Source of the DNA: Planktosalinus lacus
GTDB lineage: Bacteria > Bacteroidota > Bacteroidia > Flavobacteriales > Flavobacteriaceae
DNA length: 50,958 nucleotides
Direction of reading: 5' to 3'
NCBI RefSeq assembly: GCF_014640155.1
Contig: NZ_BMGK01000009.1
Span: 1 to 50,958, forward strand
Part shown: positions 8,676 to 16,392 of the stretch, piece after piece
Layout of the letters: each line of letters opens with the position of its first letter
Numbering within the stretch: position 1 is the stretch's first letter
Program-made: the position numbers and the translations under genes
The notes under the pieces: model-generated
Databases searched by the model: none
Told to the model about the DNA's origin: nothing
What the model saw: only the letters and a program-made list of their open reading frames with translations

Positions 8676-9431
8676 TTATAAATTTGCTTTGTGTTGTCCT
8701 CCGTCAACACACAGACACGTTCCTGTAACCCAGCTTGCACAAGGCGAAACCAAAAAGGCAGCTACGTTTCCTACTTCCTCCGGAGTTCCCAGTCTTCCGG
8801 ATGGAATGGAATTGAGTGCCCAGTCGTATAAAGGTGGATTTTCGGTTTTTGTCAATTCCCAAAGACCTCCCGGAAACTCTATTGATCCGGGTGCAATTGT
8901 ATTTACTCTGATGTTTTTCGGCGCAAGTTGAATAGCCATTGTTTTAGAATAACTGATAATAGCGGCTTTTGCTGCCGCATAGGCAGGAGGGGAGCCGGCT
9001 TCAAGACCCGATCCGGATGAAATAAACAAGATATTGCCACTGCCGGATTCTATCATCCAGGGAATGACCTTTCTTGTTGCTCTCACGCTGCCCAGTAAAT
9101 CAATGTTGATACAAGTTTCCCAGTCACTGTATTCATCACCGAGGCTTAACGCTGAGACATTATTGACTAAAATATCAACCTGTCCAAACGTATCCTTTAC
9201 TGCATCCAAAAAAGCATCAAATTGTTTTGTGTTGCCAATATCACAAGTCTGAGCAAAAACGTTTATACCTTTTTTAATGAGTTCTTTTTCAGTAGCTTGA
9301 AGTGAGTCCTTGCCACGTGCACAAATAGCCACATTAGCGCCTTCTTCTGCAAGTTTCATGGCAATGCTTTTCCCTATTCCTTTACTAGCTCCTGTAATGA
9401 GTGCATTTTTTCCTTTTAATCCTAAATTCAT
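8676..9431 (-). CDS. SDR family oxidoreductase
   Basis: A 251-residue classical short-chain dehydrogenase. It has the cofactor motif TGASKGIGKS (residues 14-23), the NNVSA variant of NNAG, catalytic Ser in FISSGSG, YAAAK (YxxxK) and a C-terminal CVDGGQ. All active-site residues are intact, so it should be an NAD(P)-dependent oxidoreductase acting in the cytosol. The substrate is unknown. The gene is 15 nt downstream of the RidA-like gene and 145 nt upstream of the alcohol dehydrogenase gene. The three upstream genes (epimerase-like, RidA-like, SDR) are tightly packed and probably form one transcription unit. Confidence 0.88.
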   Translation of the reverse strand: MNLGLKGKNALITGASKGIGKSIAMKLAEEGANVAICARGKDSLQATEKELIKKGINVFAQTCDIGNTKQFDAFLDAVKDTFGQVDILVNNVSALSLGDEYSDWETCINIDLLGSVRATRKVIPWMIESGSGNILFISSGSGLEAGSPPAYAAAKAAIISYSKTMAIQLAPKNIRVNTIAPGSIEFPGGLWELTKTENPPLYDWALNSIPSGRLGTPEEVGNVAAFLVSPCASWVTGTCLCVDGGQHKANL

Positions 9432-9446
9432 AATTTTTTAGAGTTT

Positions 9447-9857
9447 TTAGGATTGTTTATTTTTATGCACTTCCATCTCTATCTCAACTAAAAACTCGGG
9501 GAGTGCGAGTTCTTTGACACACAGCCAGGTGCCGGTAGGAAAGTGGTTTTTATAGATTTCAGTTCTGTAACCGGAAACTTCCAAAAACTTAGGCATATTG
9601 GTAGTAAAGACATCTTCTTTAACCACATCATCAAAGGTGCAGTTGAAGTGGTTCAGTATTTTTTCCAAATCGGAATAGCAGTTTTTCATTTGCTGTTCCA
9701 TATCACCCACCGCGATGGGATTGCCTTCATCGTCCATACTCACAGCACCGGATATTTTTATATCGTTTCCAATCTTTACGGCGTGTGAATAGCCGTATGC
9801 TTTTTCAATTTCGGGACGGAGGTTAAAGTATTTGGGTTTTTGGTTTGATGGTTCCAT
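9447..9857 (-). CDS. RidA-family protein lacking the signature arginine
   Basis: A 136-residue protein with the YjgF/YER057c/UK114 fold, shown by VKIGNDIKISGAVSMDDEGN, a central FNCTFDDVVKEDVFTTNM, and the C-terminal strand FLVEIEMEVHKN. True RidA enzymes hydrolyse reactive enamine/imine intermediates using an Arg in the motif R-S-C-V-E. Here the aligned segment reads TGTWLCVKE, with W111 in place of Arg. It therefore more likely belongs to a Rid subfamily with another ligand or activity. It sits 2 nt after the epimerase-like gene, pointing to a shared pathway. The residue replacement is seen directly, and the functional consequence is inference. Confidence 0.85.
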   Translation of the reverse strand: MEPSNQKPKYFNLRPEIEKAYGYSHAVKIGNDIKISGAVSMDDEGNPIAVGDMEQQMKNCYSDLEKILNHFNCTFDDVVKEDVFTTNMPKFLEVSGYRTEIYKNHFPTGTWLCVKELALPEFLVEIEMEVHKNKQS

Positions 9858-9859
9858 AA

Positions 9860-10792
9860 TTAATAATTGTTTAAAGTTTCTTTTACAGGTCTGAATTGTG
9901 CGCCTAAATCGTTTTTTGCCAAATCGTTTTTATATACAATTTGTGGATTGTTTTTAGGTTCGTGATGGTTAAGCATCTCATGAATATCTGATACTTTGTA
10001 GGTCTCACTGGTCAATAGATAATCCTTTCCGTGCAAACCGGGTGTTGTGGCTGCTTTGAACGTGGCATTAGCCACATCGGCAACGTCCACCACCGTGAAG
10101 GCCACATCATTGTCATAGAGGGTTTGGAAAAAAGCATCAGGAGCAATTTTATTTTTAATGAGAAACTGCACACCGGTAGAGGTTGAATCTTCCCGCTTTG
10201 ATAATGATTTTCCCATCACCATTACAGGGGATACGGTTGTGATTTCAAAATGTGGTTGCGGATTGTTCTCAATAAATTTTTCCACTACCTGATGGGCTAT
10301 ATATTTCGCTTGCGCATAAGGATGGCTTTGCTCGCTGAAGAACCGTTTGTCATTTTCGTCAAAAGTATCAGTATCCTTTTTTTCACCGGCAGGCATTGGA
10401 AAATCTGTATTCCAGGCTGCTACAGAGGCGATAAAAACTACTTTTTCAATACCGGGGGTTTCATTCATAACTTCGAGAAAATTTTCTGTGCCTTTGATTG
10501 TGGGGTCAAACAACTCTTTTTGAGGGTTTTCAACATTGAGTTGAAAAGGGGTGCCGGAGTGTATGACAAGGTCACAGTCCTTTACAAAATCTTTTAAGGC
10601 GTCTTTGTTTTCTACATTGAGTTCACTGATGTAAAGATTCTCAGTATTGTTAAGCGCCATCAAATGCTCATATTTGTCTTCTCGTGTAATATCAGTCGTG
10701 GAGACTTTGACCTCAAAACCGTTTTTTAAAAATTGCTTGGTTATGTAGCTTCCAATAAAGCCTGATCCACCTATGATTCCTACTTTTTTCAT
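9860..10792 (-). CDS. NAD(P)-dependent epimerase/dehydratase family reductase
   Basis: A 310-residue extended SDR. The Rossmann motif is GIIGGSGFIGSYI (residues 5-17), followed by VIHSGTPFQ (the VxHxA-type strand), a Ser-containing VFIASVAAW and the catalytic pair in HPYAQAKYIA (YxxxK). The pattern resembles dihydroflavonol-4-reductase/cinnamoyl-CoA-reductase-like enzymes (short insertions, FIASVAAW), which reduce carbonyls with NADPH, more than nucleotide-sugar epimerases. It is the first gene of the packed enzyme run followed by the RidA-like protein and the SDR. An inverted repeat with T-run between 10887 and 10994 separates it from the secreted-protein genes upstream. Confidence 0.8.
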   Translation of the reverse strand: MKKVGIIGGSGFIGSYITKQFLKNGFEVKVSTTDITREDKYEHLMALNNTENLYISELNVENKDALKDFVKDCDLVIHSGTPFQLNVENPQKELFDPTIKGTENFLEVMNETPGIEKVVFIASVAAWNTDFPMPAGEKKDTDTFDENDKRFFSEQSHPYAQAKYIAHQVVEKFIENNPQPHFEITTVSPVMVMGKSLSKREDSTSTGVQFLIKNKIAPDAFFQTLYDNDVAFTVVDVADVANATFKAATTPGLHGKDYLLTSETYKVSDIHEMLNHHEPKNNPQIVYKNDLAKNDLGAQFRPVKETLNNY

Positions 10793-10886
10793 TCGATTGC
10801 CCGGGATGCCCGGTGATTTTGGTTTTTTTAATGTTTCTTCCGACCCTTTTAATTGAAAAATATAAGATAAAGAGGTTTCTTAATTT

Positions 10887-10994
10887 AAAAAAACAGGTAG
10901 CCGGCAGTAGTTTTGCTAATTGTCCAATAACCATTAAACATGAAAAACCAATTGTTGGCTACTGCCGGAATTCTATATGCAGAAAATCTACCTG
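10887..10994 (-). repeat. long inverted repeat, possible terminator or structured element
   Basis: A perfect 10-bp inverted repeat, CCGGCAGTAG at 10901-10910 and CTACTGCCGG at 10959-10968, encloses 48 nt. A further 7-bp pair (CAGGTAG at 10894-10900 and CTACCTG at 10988-10994) flanks it, with a 19-nt bulge on one side. Read on the minus strand, the second arm is followed by seven T residues (10887-10893). It therefore looks like a terminator for the gene ending at 11000, but the loop is unusually long. It could instead be a small mobile repeat. No protein frame explains it. Confidence 0.5.
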
Positions 10995-10999
10995 ATTTT

Positions 11000-11521
11000 T
11001 TATTCTTCTGTATCTTCAGATTTGGCTGATTGAGCTGCAGCTTTTCTTTCCATTTCCTGAAGTTCCAAAACTATTTCTGTGGGGTCCCAATAACCATAAG
11101 TGGTTACAATTTTACCATCAACAAAGCGATAAGTAAGATGTATCGGCATATCGATGACTTTACCACTTTCTTTTAATGTACCTTGCCAATCCAACCAGGC
11201 ATTTACCCAAGTGTGTCCTTCATCAGTGACAACCATTTCATATTCCTGGTCTTCCTCTAAAAATTTTCTGGAACTGTAATTAGCATCATTTCCTTGATGG
11301 TATTCCACTAGTTTGTCCACCGTAAGAAAATCGGTTTTTGTATTGAAATAGGTTTTGCTTGTATCTGCAAAATCAGTCATGCCATAGTTTTTTTCATTAT
11401 AATCTTGAATCACTTTTTTGACAATATCAATTTCAGGTGATTGTTGTGTGTAGCGTGTCTCTTTTTGATCACAGGCTGTAAAGAGGACTATTGCAAGTCC
11501 TAATAAAATTAGTTGTTTCAT
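11000..11521 (-). CDS. NTF2-like lipoprotein
   Basis: A 173-residue protein with a lipoprotein signal (LAIVLFTACDQ, lipobox Cys17) and an NTF2/SnoaL-like domain. It has helix IVKKVIQDYNEKNYGMTDFADTSKTYF, then strands with EYEMVVTDEGHTWVNAWLDWQGTLKESGK and a C-terminal HLTYRFVDGKIVTTYGYWDPT. The tail is acidic and low in complexity (KAAAQSAKSEDTEE). It is probably anchored in the periplasmic or outer-membrane leaflet. It is one of four exported NTF2-type proteins in this block. It lies 19 nt downstream of the next NTF2-like gene. Ligand and activity are unknown. Confidence 0.7.
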   Translation of the reverse strand: MKQLILLGLAIVLFTACDQKETRYTQQSPEIDIVKKVIQDYNEKNYGMTDFADTSKTYFNTKTDFLTVDKLVEYHQGNDANYSSRKFLEEDQEYEMVVTDEGHTWVNAWLDWQGTLKESGKVIDMPIHLTYRFVDGKIVTTYGYWDPTEIVLELQEMERKAAAQSAKSEDTEE

Positions 11522-11540
11522 AATGTTGGTTTTTAATTAG

Positions 11541-11963
11541 TTATTCCTTAAAGTTGATTATTTCGCCATCTTTGAATGTCCAGATGTGTTGAAATTTTGT
11601 GGTGACGCCATCGCATTCTGTGGGTTGGCGGCCGGAGACCATTCCGGTGACGATAACCTTACTTTCTTCTATTTCCCGGAACACCAGATTCTGGAATGAA
11701 ATACCCCGCCACTCATTTTTTATGATTGCAGAAAGTGTAATGGTGTACCTTTCATTCACATCTTTAGCGCTTTTATCTTCCTCCCAATTTAGTGTTGGGG
11801 TCATAGCTGCAAAATCCTTTGAAGTAGTACTGTTATTTTCCAAGGCATCATAGAGGTGTTTTACAACTTCTAGATTGTCGGCCTTTTGCCCTTGCACAGA
11901 AGGTATTGCCATCCATGCAAGGATAAAGGTCATTGTATATAGTACTATTGATTTCGACAACAT
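11541..11963 (-). CDS. secreted SnoaL-like protein, short form
   Basis: A 140-residue protein with a signal peptide (TMTFILAWMAIPSVQGQ, residues 10-26) and a shortened SnoaL-like domain. Recognisable segments are EVVKHLYDALENNST, RGISFQNLVFREIEESKVIVTGMVSGRQ and the last strand HIWTFKDGEIINFKE. Compared with the paralog at 6978-7457, the chain stops soon after the IWTFKDG strand, about 10-15 residues earlier than usual, so the final strand may be incomplete. It lies 21 nt upstream of the NTF2-like lipoprotein gene and 21 nt downstream of the barrel-like gene at 11985. It is probably co-transcribed with both. Function is unknown. Confidence 0.65.
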   Translation of the reverse strand: MLSKSIVLYTMTFILAWMAIPSVQGQKADNLEVVKHLYDALENNSTTSKDFAAMTPTLNWEEDKSAKDVNERYTITLSAIIKNEWRGISFQNLVFREIEESKVIVTGMVSGRQPTECDGVTTKFQHIWTFKDGEIINFKE

Positions 11964-11984
11964 ACTTATAAAATCTCAGAGGGT

Positions 11985-12743
11985 TTATTTTTTTGCCGGT
12001 GAATAGGACAATTCGGGCTGCATATTTCCCACTGTGTGCTCTAGTTTTGTTATGTACTGAGATAGTTCATTCCAAAGTTTCATTCCCTCTTCACCCAAAA
12101 GCTGTCTGTTTGCCTCTGCCTGTTTTTCAAATTCCAATGCGCTTTCAGCTGCTCTTGCCACCATTACATAGGATTCTTCATTTCCAAAACCACTGAAATA
12201 AACCCGATAATGGAGTTTTGAGCCTTTTTTAGTATAGAGGTCCTTAAATTTTTCGGCTATTTCAGCTATTTTCTGGCGATCGCGGGCCCTATGGTACATC
12301 ACCAAATTATTTCTGTAATTTTTCCCTTCCGGCATAGTGTTTATTCCGTTGGGCATATAGGAAAGGTTGGAGATAAGAGTGATGATATAGTCATTGTGAT
12401 GATCATAATGTTTATCAAATTCTTCAAAAATTCCAGCAAATTTATCATCACCCAGTTTTGCACGTGTTTTGGGCATAAACTCTTTTCCTAAATCTTCCCA
12501 ACCGCTCACGGGGGCAATGCTTATCACTCTGTTGTCATTAGTCCATAGTACATTCCATCCTTCTTCTTCCTGATTTTCCTTGGCGTGTGAAGCCAGACTT
12601 TTTGAAATATTTTCATAAGCCTTTGAACTTGAAGGATACACGTGATCCACATGGATTCTATAAAACTGGTTTTGTGCACTTAAAAATGATGTACTGAGAA
12701 CCAGTATCAACAATGCTTTAAAAATTTTGTTAGTTGTTTTCAT
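11985..12743 (-). CDS. secreted protein, probable tandem dimeric alpha-beta barrel
   Basis: A 252-residue protein with a signal peptide (KALLILVLSTSFLSAQ, residues 9-24). No confident family assignment is possible. Two halves each look like a beta-alpha-beta unit of the antibiotic-biosynthesis-monooxygenase-like type. The first half has QFYRIHVDHVYPSSSKAYENISKSL followed by NVLWTNDNRVISIAPVSGWEDL. The second has YRNNLVMYHRARDRQKIAEIAEKFKDLY followed by YRVYFSGFGNEESYVMVAR. It resembles its neighbour at 12756 in length, signal peptide and layout, so the two are probably diverged paralogs. It may bind or oxidise a small hydrophobic compound outside the inner membrane. That is inference. Confidence 0.55.
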   Translation of the reverse strand: MKTTNKIFKALLILVLSTSFLSAQNQFYRIHVDHVYPSSSKAYENISKSLASHAKENQEEEGWNVLWTNDNRVISIAPVSGWEDLGKEFMPKTRAKLGDDKFAGIFEEFDKHYDHHNDYIITLISNLSYMPNGINTMPEGKNYRNNLVMYHRARDRQKIAEIAEKFKDLYTKKGSKLHYRVYFSGFGNEESYVMVARAAESALEFEKQAEANRQLLGEEGMKLWNELSQYITKLEHTVGNMQPELSYSPAKK

Positions 12744-12755
12744 AATGTGAGGTTT

Positions 12756-13493
12756 TTAGTTACTTAATTCAGTGTTTAATGTGTAGATGTATGACCATGC
12801 ATCATCGACAGCTGCATCCCATTTTTCACCCATCTCATCTGCTTTTTTCTTGCCTACGGCATTTTCATAGATTTTCCATGGGCTGTCTCTTGTGATGTCC
12901 ATTTGAGCAAACCCACTGTAAGGAGTAGAAACCATATAGTCTGCTGCATCAGTTGCGCCACCCATATAGTTATACCAAATGCCCCTTTGAGTACCTTCTT
13001 TGGCTTTTATGGCATTGCTTACAGCACCAATTATTTCTCTAAAAACAGTACCGTCATTGACTCTGAAAAAAGTGACCCAAACCAGTTTTGTGTCTTCGGG
13101 CATTGTTCTACTGAAATCTGGCATGGAACGGGCGATGTTGTAATTTACTTTTTCAACGTGTGGCATGATAAAATTTAATACTGTTGTATAACAGTCTTTA
13201 CTGGCAGGGTCTTCTTTGTCCATTTCTGCCCAGTTTGCCATCACTCCGGTCATCACATAGACAGTACCTTCACCTTGCACTCTGCGCCACAAGCTCCAGC
13301 CTTCTTTTCCGTCGTTTTCAAGGTAGCATTCTTTCCATTTTTTAACACCCTCCATAAACTGGGCGTGGTGTCCTTGTTTGACTGTAATTTCACTTACTGA
13401 TAAAAGGATGCTCTCATTGTTTTGTGCAGAGAGCATACTGATGCTAAAAACTGCTATGATTACTGTGGTAATCATCATTTTGATTGTTTTCAT
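12756..13493 (-). CDS. secreted protein, probable tandem dimeric alpha-beta barrel
   Basis: A 245-residue protein with a signal peptide (TTVIIAVFSISMLSAQN, residues 9-25). It is not a family I can name. The N-terminal half shows ILLSVSEITVKQGHHAQFMEGVKKW and then GWSLWRRVQGEGTVYVMTGVMANWAEMD, the strand-helix-strand rhythm of ABM-like ferredoxin-fold domains. The C-terminal half (LVWVTFFRVNDGTVFREIIGAVSNAI, ADYMVSTPYSGFAQMD) seems to repeat it. It is first of the secreted-protein genes downstream of the two-component genes, after a 143-nt gap that contains a palindrome. It is followed 12 nt later by its likely paralog. Confidence 0.55.
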   Translation of the reverse strand: MKTIKMMITTVIIAVFSISMLSAQNNESILLSVSEITVKQGHHAQFMEGVKKWKECYLENDGKEGWSLWRRVQGEGTVYVMTGVMANWAEMDKEDPASKDCYTTVLNFIMPHVEKVNYNIARSMPDFSRTMPEDTKLVWVTFFRVNDGTVFREIIGAVSNAIKAKEGTQRGIWYNYMGGATDAADYMVSTPYSGFAQMDITRDSPWKIYENAVGKKKADEMGEKWDAAVDDAWSYIYTLNTELSN

Positions 13494-13542
13494 AATAAAA
13501 GTTATTTAGTTGGTTAATAAAGAGTTATTAATACTACTAAAT

Positions 13543-13557
13543 AATTGATAATCAATT
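13543..13557. promoter_or_regulatory. 15-bp palindrome upstream of the secreted-protein operon
   Basis: AATTGAT-A-ATCAATT is a perfect 7-bp inverted repeat around one base. It lies 50 nt upstream of the start codon at 13493 and downstream of the response regulator gene. It could be an operator for the operon at 13493-11000. LytTR regulators usually bind direct repeats rather than palindromes, so an assignment to the neighbouring regulator would be speculative. AT-rich DNA produces such palindromes by chance fairly often. Confidence 0.25.
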
Positions 13558-13636
13558 AAGATAAAAAGGGGGTTAGGACGAAAGAGGTGTTTTTTTGTCC
13601 AAAGGCTTGGGATTAATTATCCAAACGAATACATAC

Positions 13637-14380
13637 TTAAATGGTTTGTAACCTGTTGAGTAGCTCTTCTTTTAAAGCTTTACTCACCGGGATGGCTTTT
13701 TTGCCTATCACAATATGACTCGTTGCAATTTCCTGAATTTGAGACACATTAACGATAAAGGAGCGGTGTACCCTGATGAAGTGTTTTTTAGGTAATTTTT
13801 CATCCATATCCTTAAGGGTCGTTGCTAACAAATATTGTTTATCCTTTGAATGAATGCGGCAGTAATTGCGCTCTGCTTCAATATAGAGAATGTCTTTTAT
13901 TATTACTTTCACCATTTTTTCATGATGGCGAACAAAAATAGCATCACTCAACACAAAAGCCTCTCCTGATTGAAGTTCAGAAATTGAGTTTTCAATTTTT
14001 TCAGACTGAATGTGGGTGATGGTTAGCTCGATAGCACGTTGTAAATCGAGTTTTTTGAAGGGCTTTGAAATGAATGCAAAGGGATGGGTGCCTTTCGCTT
14101 TCGAAAAATGATCATCATCTGCATTGGCTGTTAAATAGATCACCGGAATATCACGTTCCTGGTGGATTAACCTCACTGTTTCTATGCCGTCCAGCTCTCC
14201 TTTTAACTGAATGTCCATTAAGACGATATCGGGTTTGTTTTGCTTGACATGCTCCAATGCTTCCTCACCCCGGGGAATGATGCCCGTGACCTCATAACCC
14301 AAAGCTGAAAGCTGCAACGAAATATTGGCAGCAATAATCATTTCATCCTCTACAATCAATATTTTAACAGGGTGTTCCAT
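13637..14380 (-). CDS. LytTR-family response regulator
   Basis: A 247-residue regulator. The receiver domain (about 1-125) has the acidic pair E11-D12, phosphoacceptor D56 (DIVLMDIQL), Thr/Lys positions in YLTANAD and FISKPFKK. The C-terminal LytTR DNA-binding domain (about 145-245) shows VIIKDILYIEAERNYCRIHSKDKQYLL and HFIRVHRSFIVNVSQI. It should be phosphorylated by the adjacent HisKA_2 kinases and regulate transcription. Its start codon overlaps the stop of the upstream kinase gene (TAATG), so translation is coupled. The secreted-protein operon directly downstream is the obvious candidate target. Confidence 0.92.
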   Translation of the reverse strand: MEHPVKILIVEDEMIIAANISLQLSALGYEVTGIIPRGEEALEHVKQNKPDIVLMDIQLKGELDGIETVRLIHQERDIPVIYLTANADDDHFSKAKGTHPFAFISKPFKKLDLQRAIELTITHIQSEKIENSISELQSGEAFVLSDAIFVRHHEKMVKVIIKDILYIEAERNYCRIHSKDKQYLLATTLKDMDEKLPKKHFIRVHRSFIVNVSQIQEIATSHIVIGKKAIPVSKALKEELLNRLQTI

Positions 14381-16392
14381 TACGCGGCTGTTTTTATTTT
14401 AAATTGAAATTCAACCGTTGTGCCCTTTTCTACTTTTTCAAGCATCGTGCCATTGAGTTGTTGTGTTAATAACTGAATCAATTGGGAACCAAACCCGGTT
14501 CCTTTAGGTGACAAACCATTTATTTTACCCACCCCGTTATCTGCAACTTTTAAAGTAAGTGTTTCCGGAGTGGATTTTGACAAGCTTATTTGAATGGTTC
14601 CGTTTCTGTTTTCAGGAAAGGCATACTTTAAGGCGTTTGTAAGCAGTTCGTTGACAATTAGTCCAATAGGTACCGCAGTGTCCACATCCAACTCCAGGTT
14701 GTCCATGGCGCATTCAATTTTTATTTTATCTTCAGTGTTGAAGGTGTCAAGAATGCCTTCTCCCAAATTTAGGAAATAATCCTTCATCTCGATACTGCCC
14801 AGATTTTCCCCCTGATACAGTTTCTGATGAATGATGCCCATGGATTGTACCCTGTTTTGACTGGCCATCATCGCATCCTTGGTCGCAGAGTCTTCCATTT
14901 GGGCCGATTGCAGCGAAATCAAGCTTTTTACCAATTCCAGATTGTTTTTTACCCGGTGATGGATTTCTTTGAGGAGCAGTTCATTTTGGTTGTTCTTAAT
15001 ATTGAGTTCTTTATTGGCGAGTGCCAATTTTAAATTACTGGTTTGCTTTAATCTAAAATTTCGATAGAAAAGAGCAAGAGTTAGTATGCTTAAGCCCAAT
15101 AAAATTAATAGAAGTGTTTGTTGATTTTGTTTTTGACTTAAAGATTTTTCTTGGGCATTCAGGCCTAGTTGTAATTCATTTTCGCGCAAACTGCGTTCAT
15201 TTTTCTCTTTTTCTACTTGCAGCAATTCGGTGTAATATTGGTCCTGGTATGCCAGGGCATTTTCATAATCGCCCATTTCTTTGTAGGTATCCGACATAGA
15301 TTTTAAGAGCGCATTTGAATAATACTCATCATTCATTGCCTGGTAAAGCTCATAGGCCTTTTTATAATTAACAAGTGCAGCGTTAAAATTTTTGGTGTGA
15401 TAGTCAACATCGGCGATCAGGGAAAAGAAATGGGGGTAAAAGGTGGTGTTTTGAAAACCATAAGTCTCTATGATATCCATACCCTGTAAAATATTTTGAC
15501 GGGCTTCCTCATATTTCTTACCGTAAACCCCTTCGCCGTCAGCAAGTGCCTGCTGAGTCAGGTCATAGCTGCTCATATTGTTATACCATATATGAGCCAT
15601 GGGTTTTTTATATTCCTCAAGAAGTTTTTTCAAACGATCGTAATAAAAATTGGTGGAGTCCCTGTTTTTACCAGTATGTTGAAACACAAGCTGGGCATAA
15701 ATCATATACAGCTCAGTCGAATATTTGTCCAGCCCGGCTTTTTCATAGTACTGAAGACTGCTGTGTAATTTTTCAATAGAAAGTTGTTTTTCTTCAGGCA
15801 AGCCATATTTGCTATAAAAAAGGCCTTTGTGCAGATCAATTTTTGCCTGTGTCTCAGGTTGTTTATTGGTTTCCAATATAGAGATTGCTTTTGTAAACAG
15901 ATCCAGCGCTGCCGGTCGGTCGCCAATTGCCATTTTTATGTCTGACCAATAGGTTAAATAATCAAAATGGAGCATACTGTTGTCCTCCTTTTCCTTGTTA
16001 AAATCTTTTACCTTATTCCATTCAATTTCGGTTAAAGAATCTTGTTTTGACAGTGAAAGAACTCGATTACTATTCTTCATTTTTTTTAGTTGAAGACTAA
16101 AAATTTGTGTTTTGTGAAGTGGTTCTTTGATATCTAATATATCCAGCGCTTTATTTGCATAAAAAAGCGAACTGTCTGCGTTGTATTGAGGCATATTTGT
16201 GAACCAAGAAGCTTTTTCAGTATAGGTTTTGCTCAGTTCAAGAGCCGCTTTTGGGCTACTGCTTTTGAGTGTATTACTTTGTGAAAATCCGCCTAAATAC
16301 AGTAGTAAAGCAGTACAGCCTATTAAGAACTTAATAAGGGAGTGTTTCATTGCCTTCCCGCTTTGATTACTTCTTTTATTGATTGTTTCCAT
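14380..16392 (-). CDS. TPR-containing sensor histidine kinase (HisKA_2 type)
   Basis: A 670-residue kinase. After a signal-like hydrophobic segment (KFLIGCTALLLYLGG, about residues 21-36) comes a roughly 380-residue tetratricopeptide-like region, presumably periplasmic. One membrane helix follows (about 425-443), then a coiled coil and HisKA_2 (LLLKEIHHRVKNNLELV, phospho-acceptor about H479). The ATPase domain has IVNELLTNALKYAF, ADNGVG and GTGFGSQLIQLL. Its last 201 residues match the upstream kinase at 186 positions. The frame starts with ATG overlapping the upstream stop (TGATG). An internal Met15 at 16350 would place the signal peptide at the very N-terminus and may be the true start. Confidence 0.9.
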   Translation of the reverse strand: METINKRSNQSGKAMKHSLIKFLIGCTALLLYLGGFSQSNTLKSSSPKAALELSKTYTEKASWFTNMPQYNADSSLFYANKALDILDIKEPLHKTQIFSLQLKKMKNSNRVLSLSKQDSLTEIEWNKVKDFNKEKEDNSMLHFDYLTYWSDIKMAIGDRPAALDLFTKAISILETNKQPETQAKIDLHKGLFYSKYGLPEEKQLSIEKLHSSLQYYEKAGLDKYSTELYMIYAQLVFQHTGKNRDSTNFYYDRLKKLLEEYKKPMAHIWYNNMSSYDLTQQALADGEGVYGKKYEEARQNILQGMDIIETYGFQNTTFYPHFFSLIADVDYHTKNFNAALVNYKKAYELYQAMNDEYYSNALLKSMSDTYKEMGDYENALAYQDQYYTELLQVEKEKNERSLRENELQLGLNAQEKSLSQKQNQQTLLLILLGLSILTLALFYRNFRLKQTSNLKLALANKELNIKNNQNELLLKEIHHRVKNNLELVKSLISLQSAQMEDSATKDAMMASQNRVQSMGIIHQKLYQGENLGSIEMKDYFLNLGEGILDTFNTEDKIKIECAMDNLELDVDTAVPIGLIVNELLTNALKYAFPENRNGTIQISLSKSTPETLTLKVADNGVGKINGLSPKGTGFGSQLIQLLTQQLNGTMLEKVEKGTTVEFQFKIKTAA

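Noticed and set aside
10940-11029. 29-codon plus-strand frame starting ATG within the inverted repeat
   Set aside because: Runs antisense into the coding end of the NTF2-like lipoprotein gene and has no coding features.
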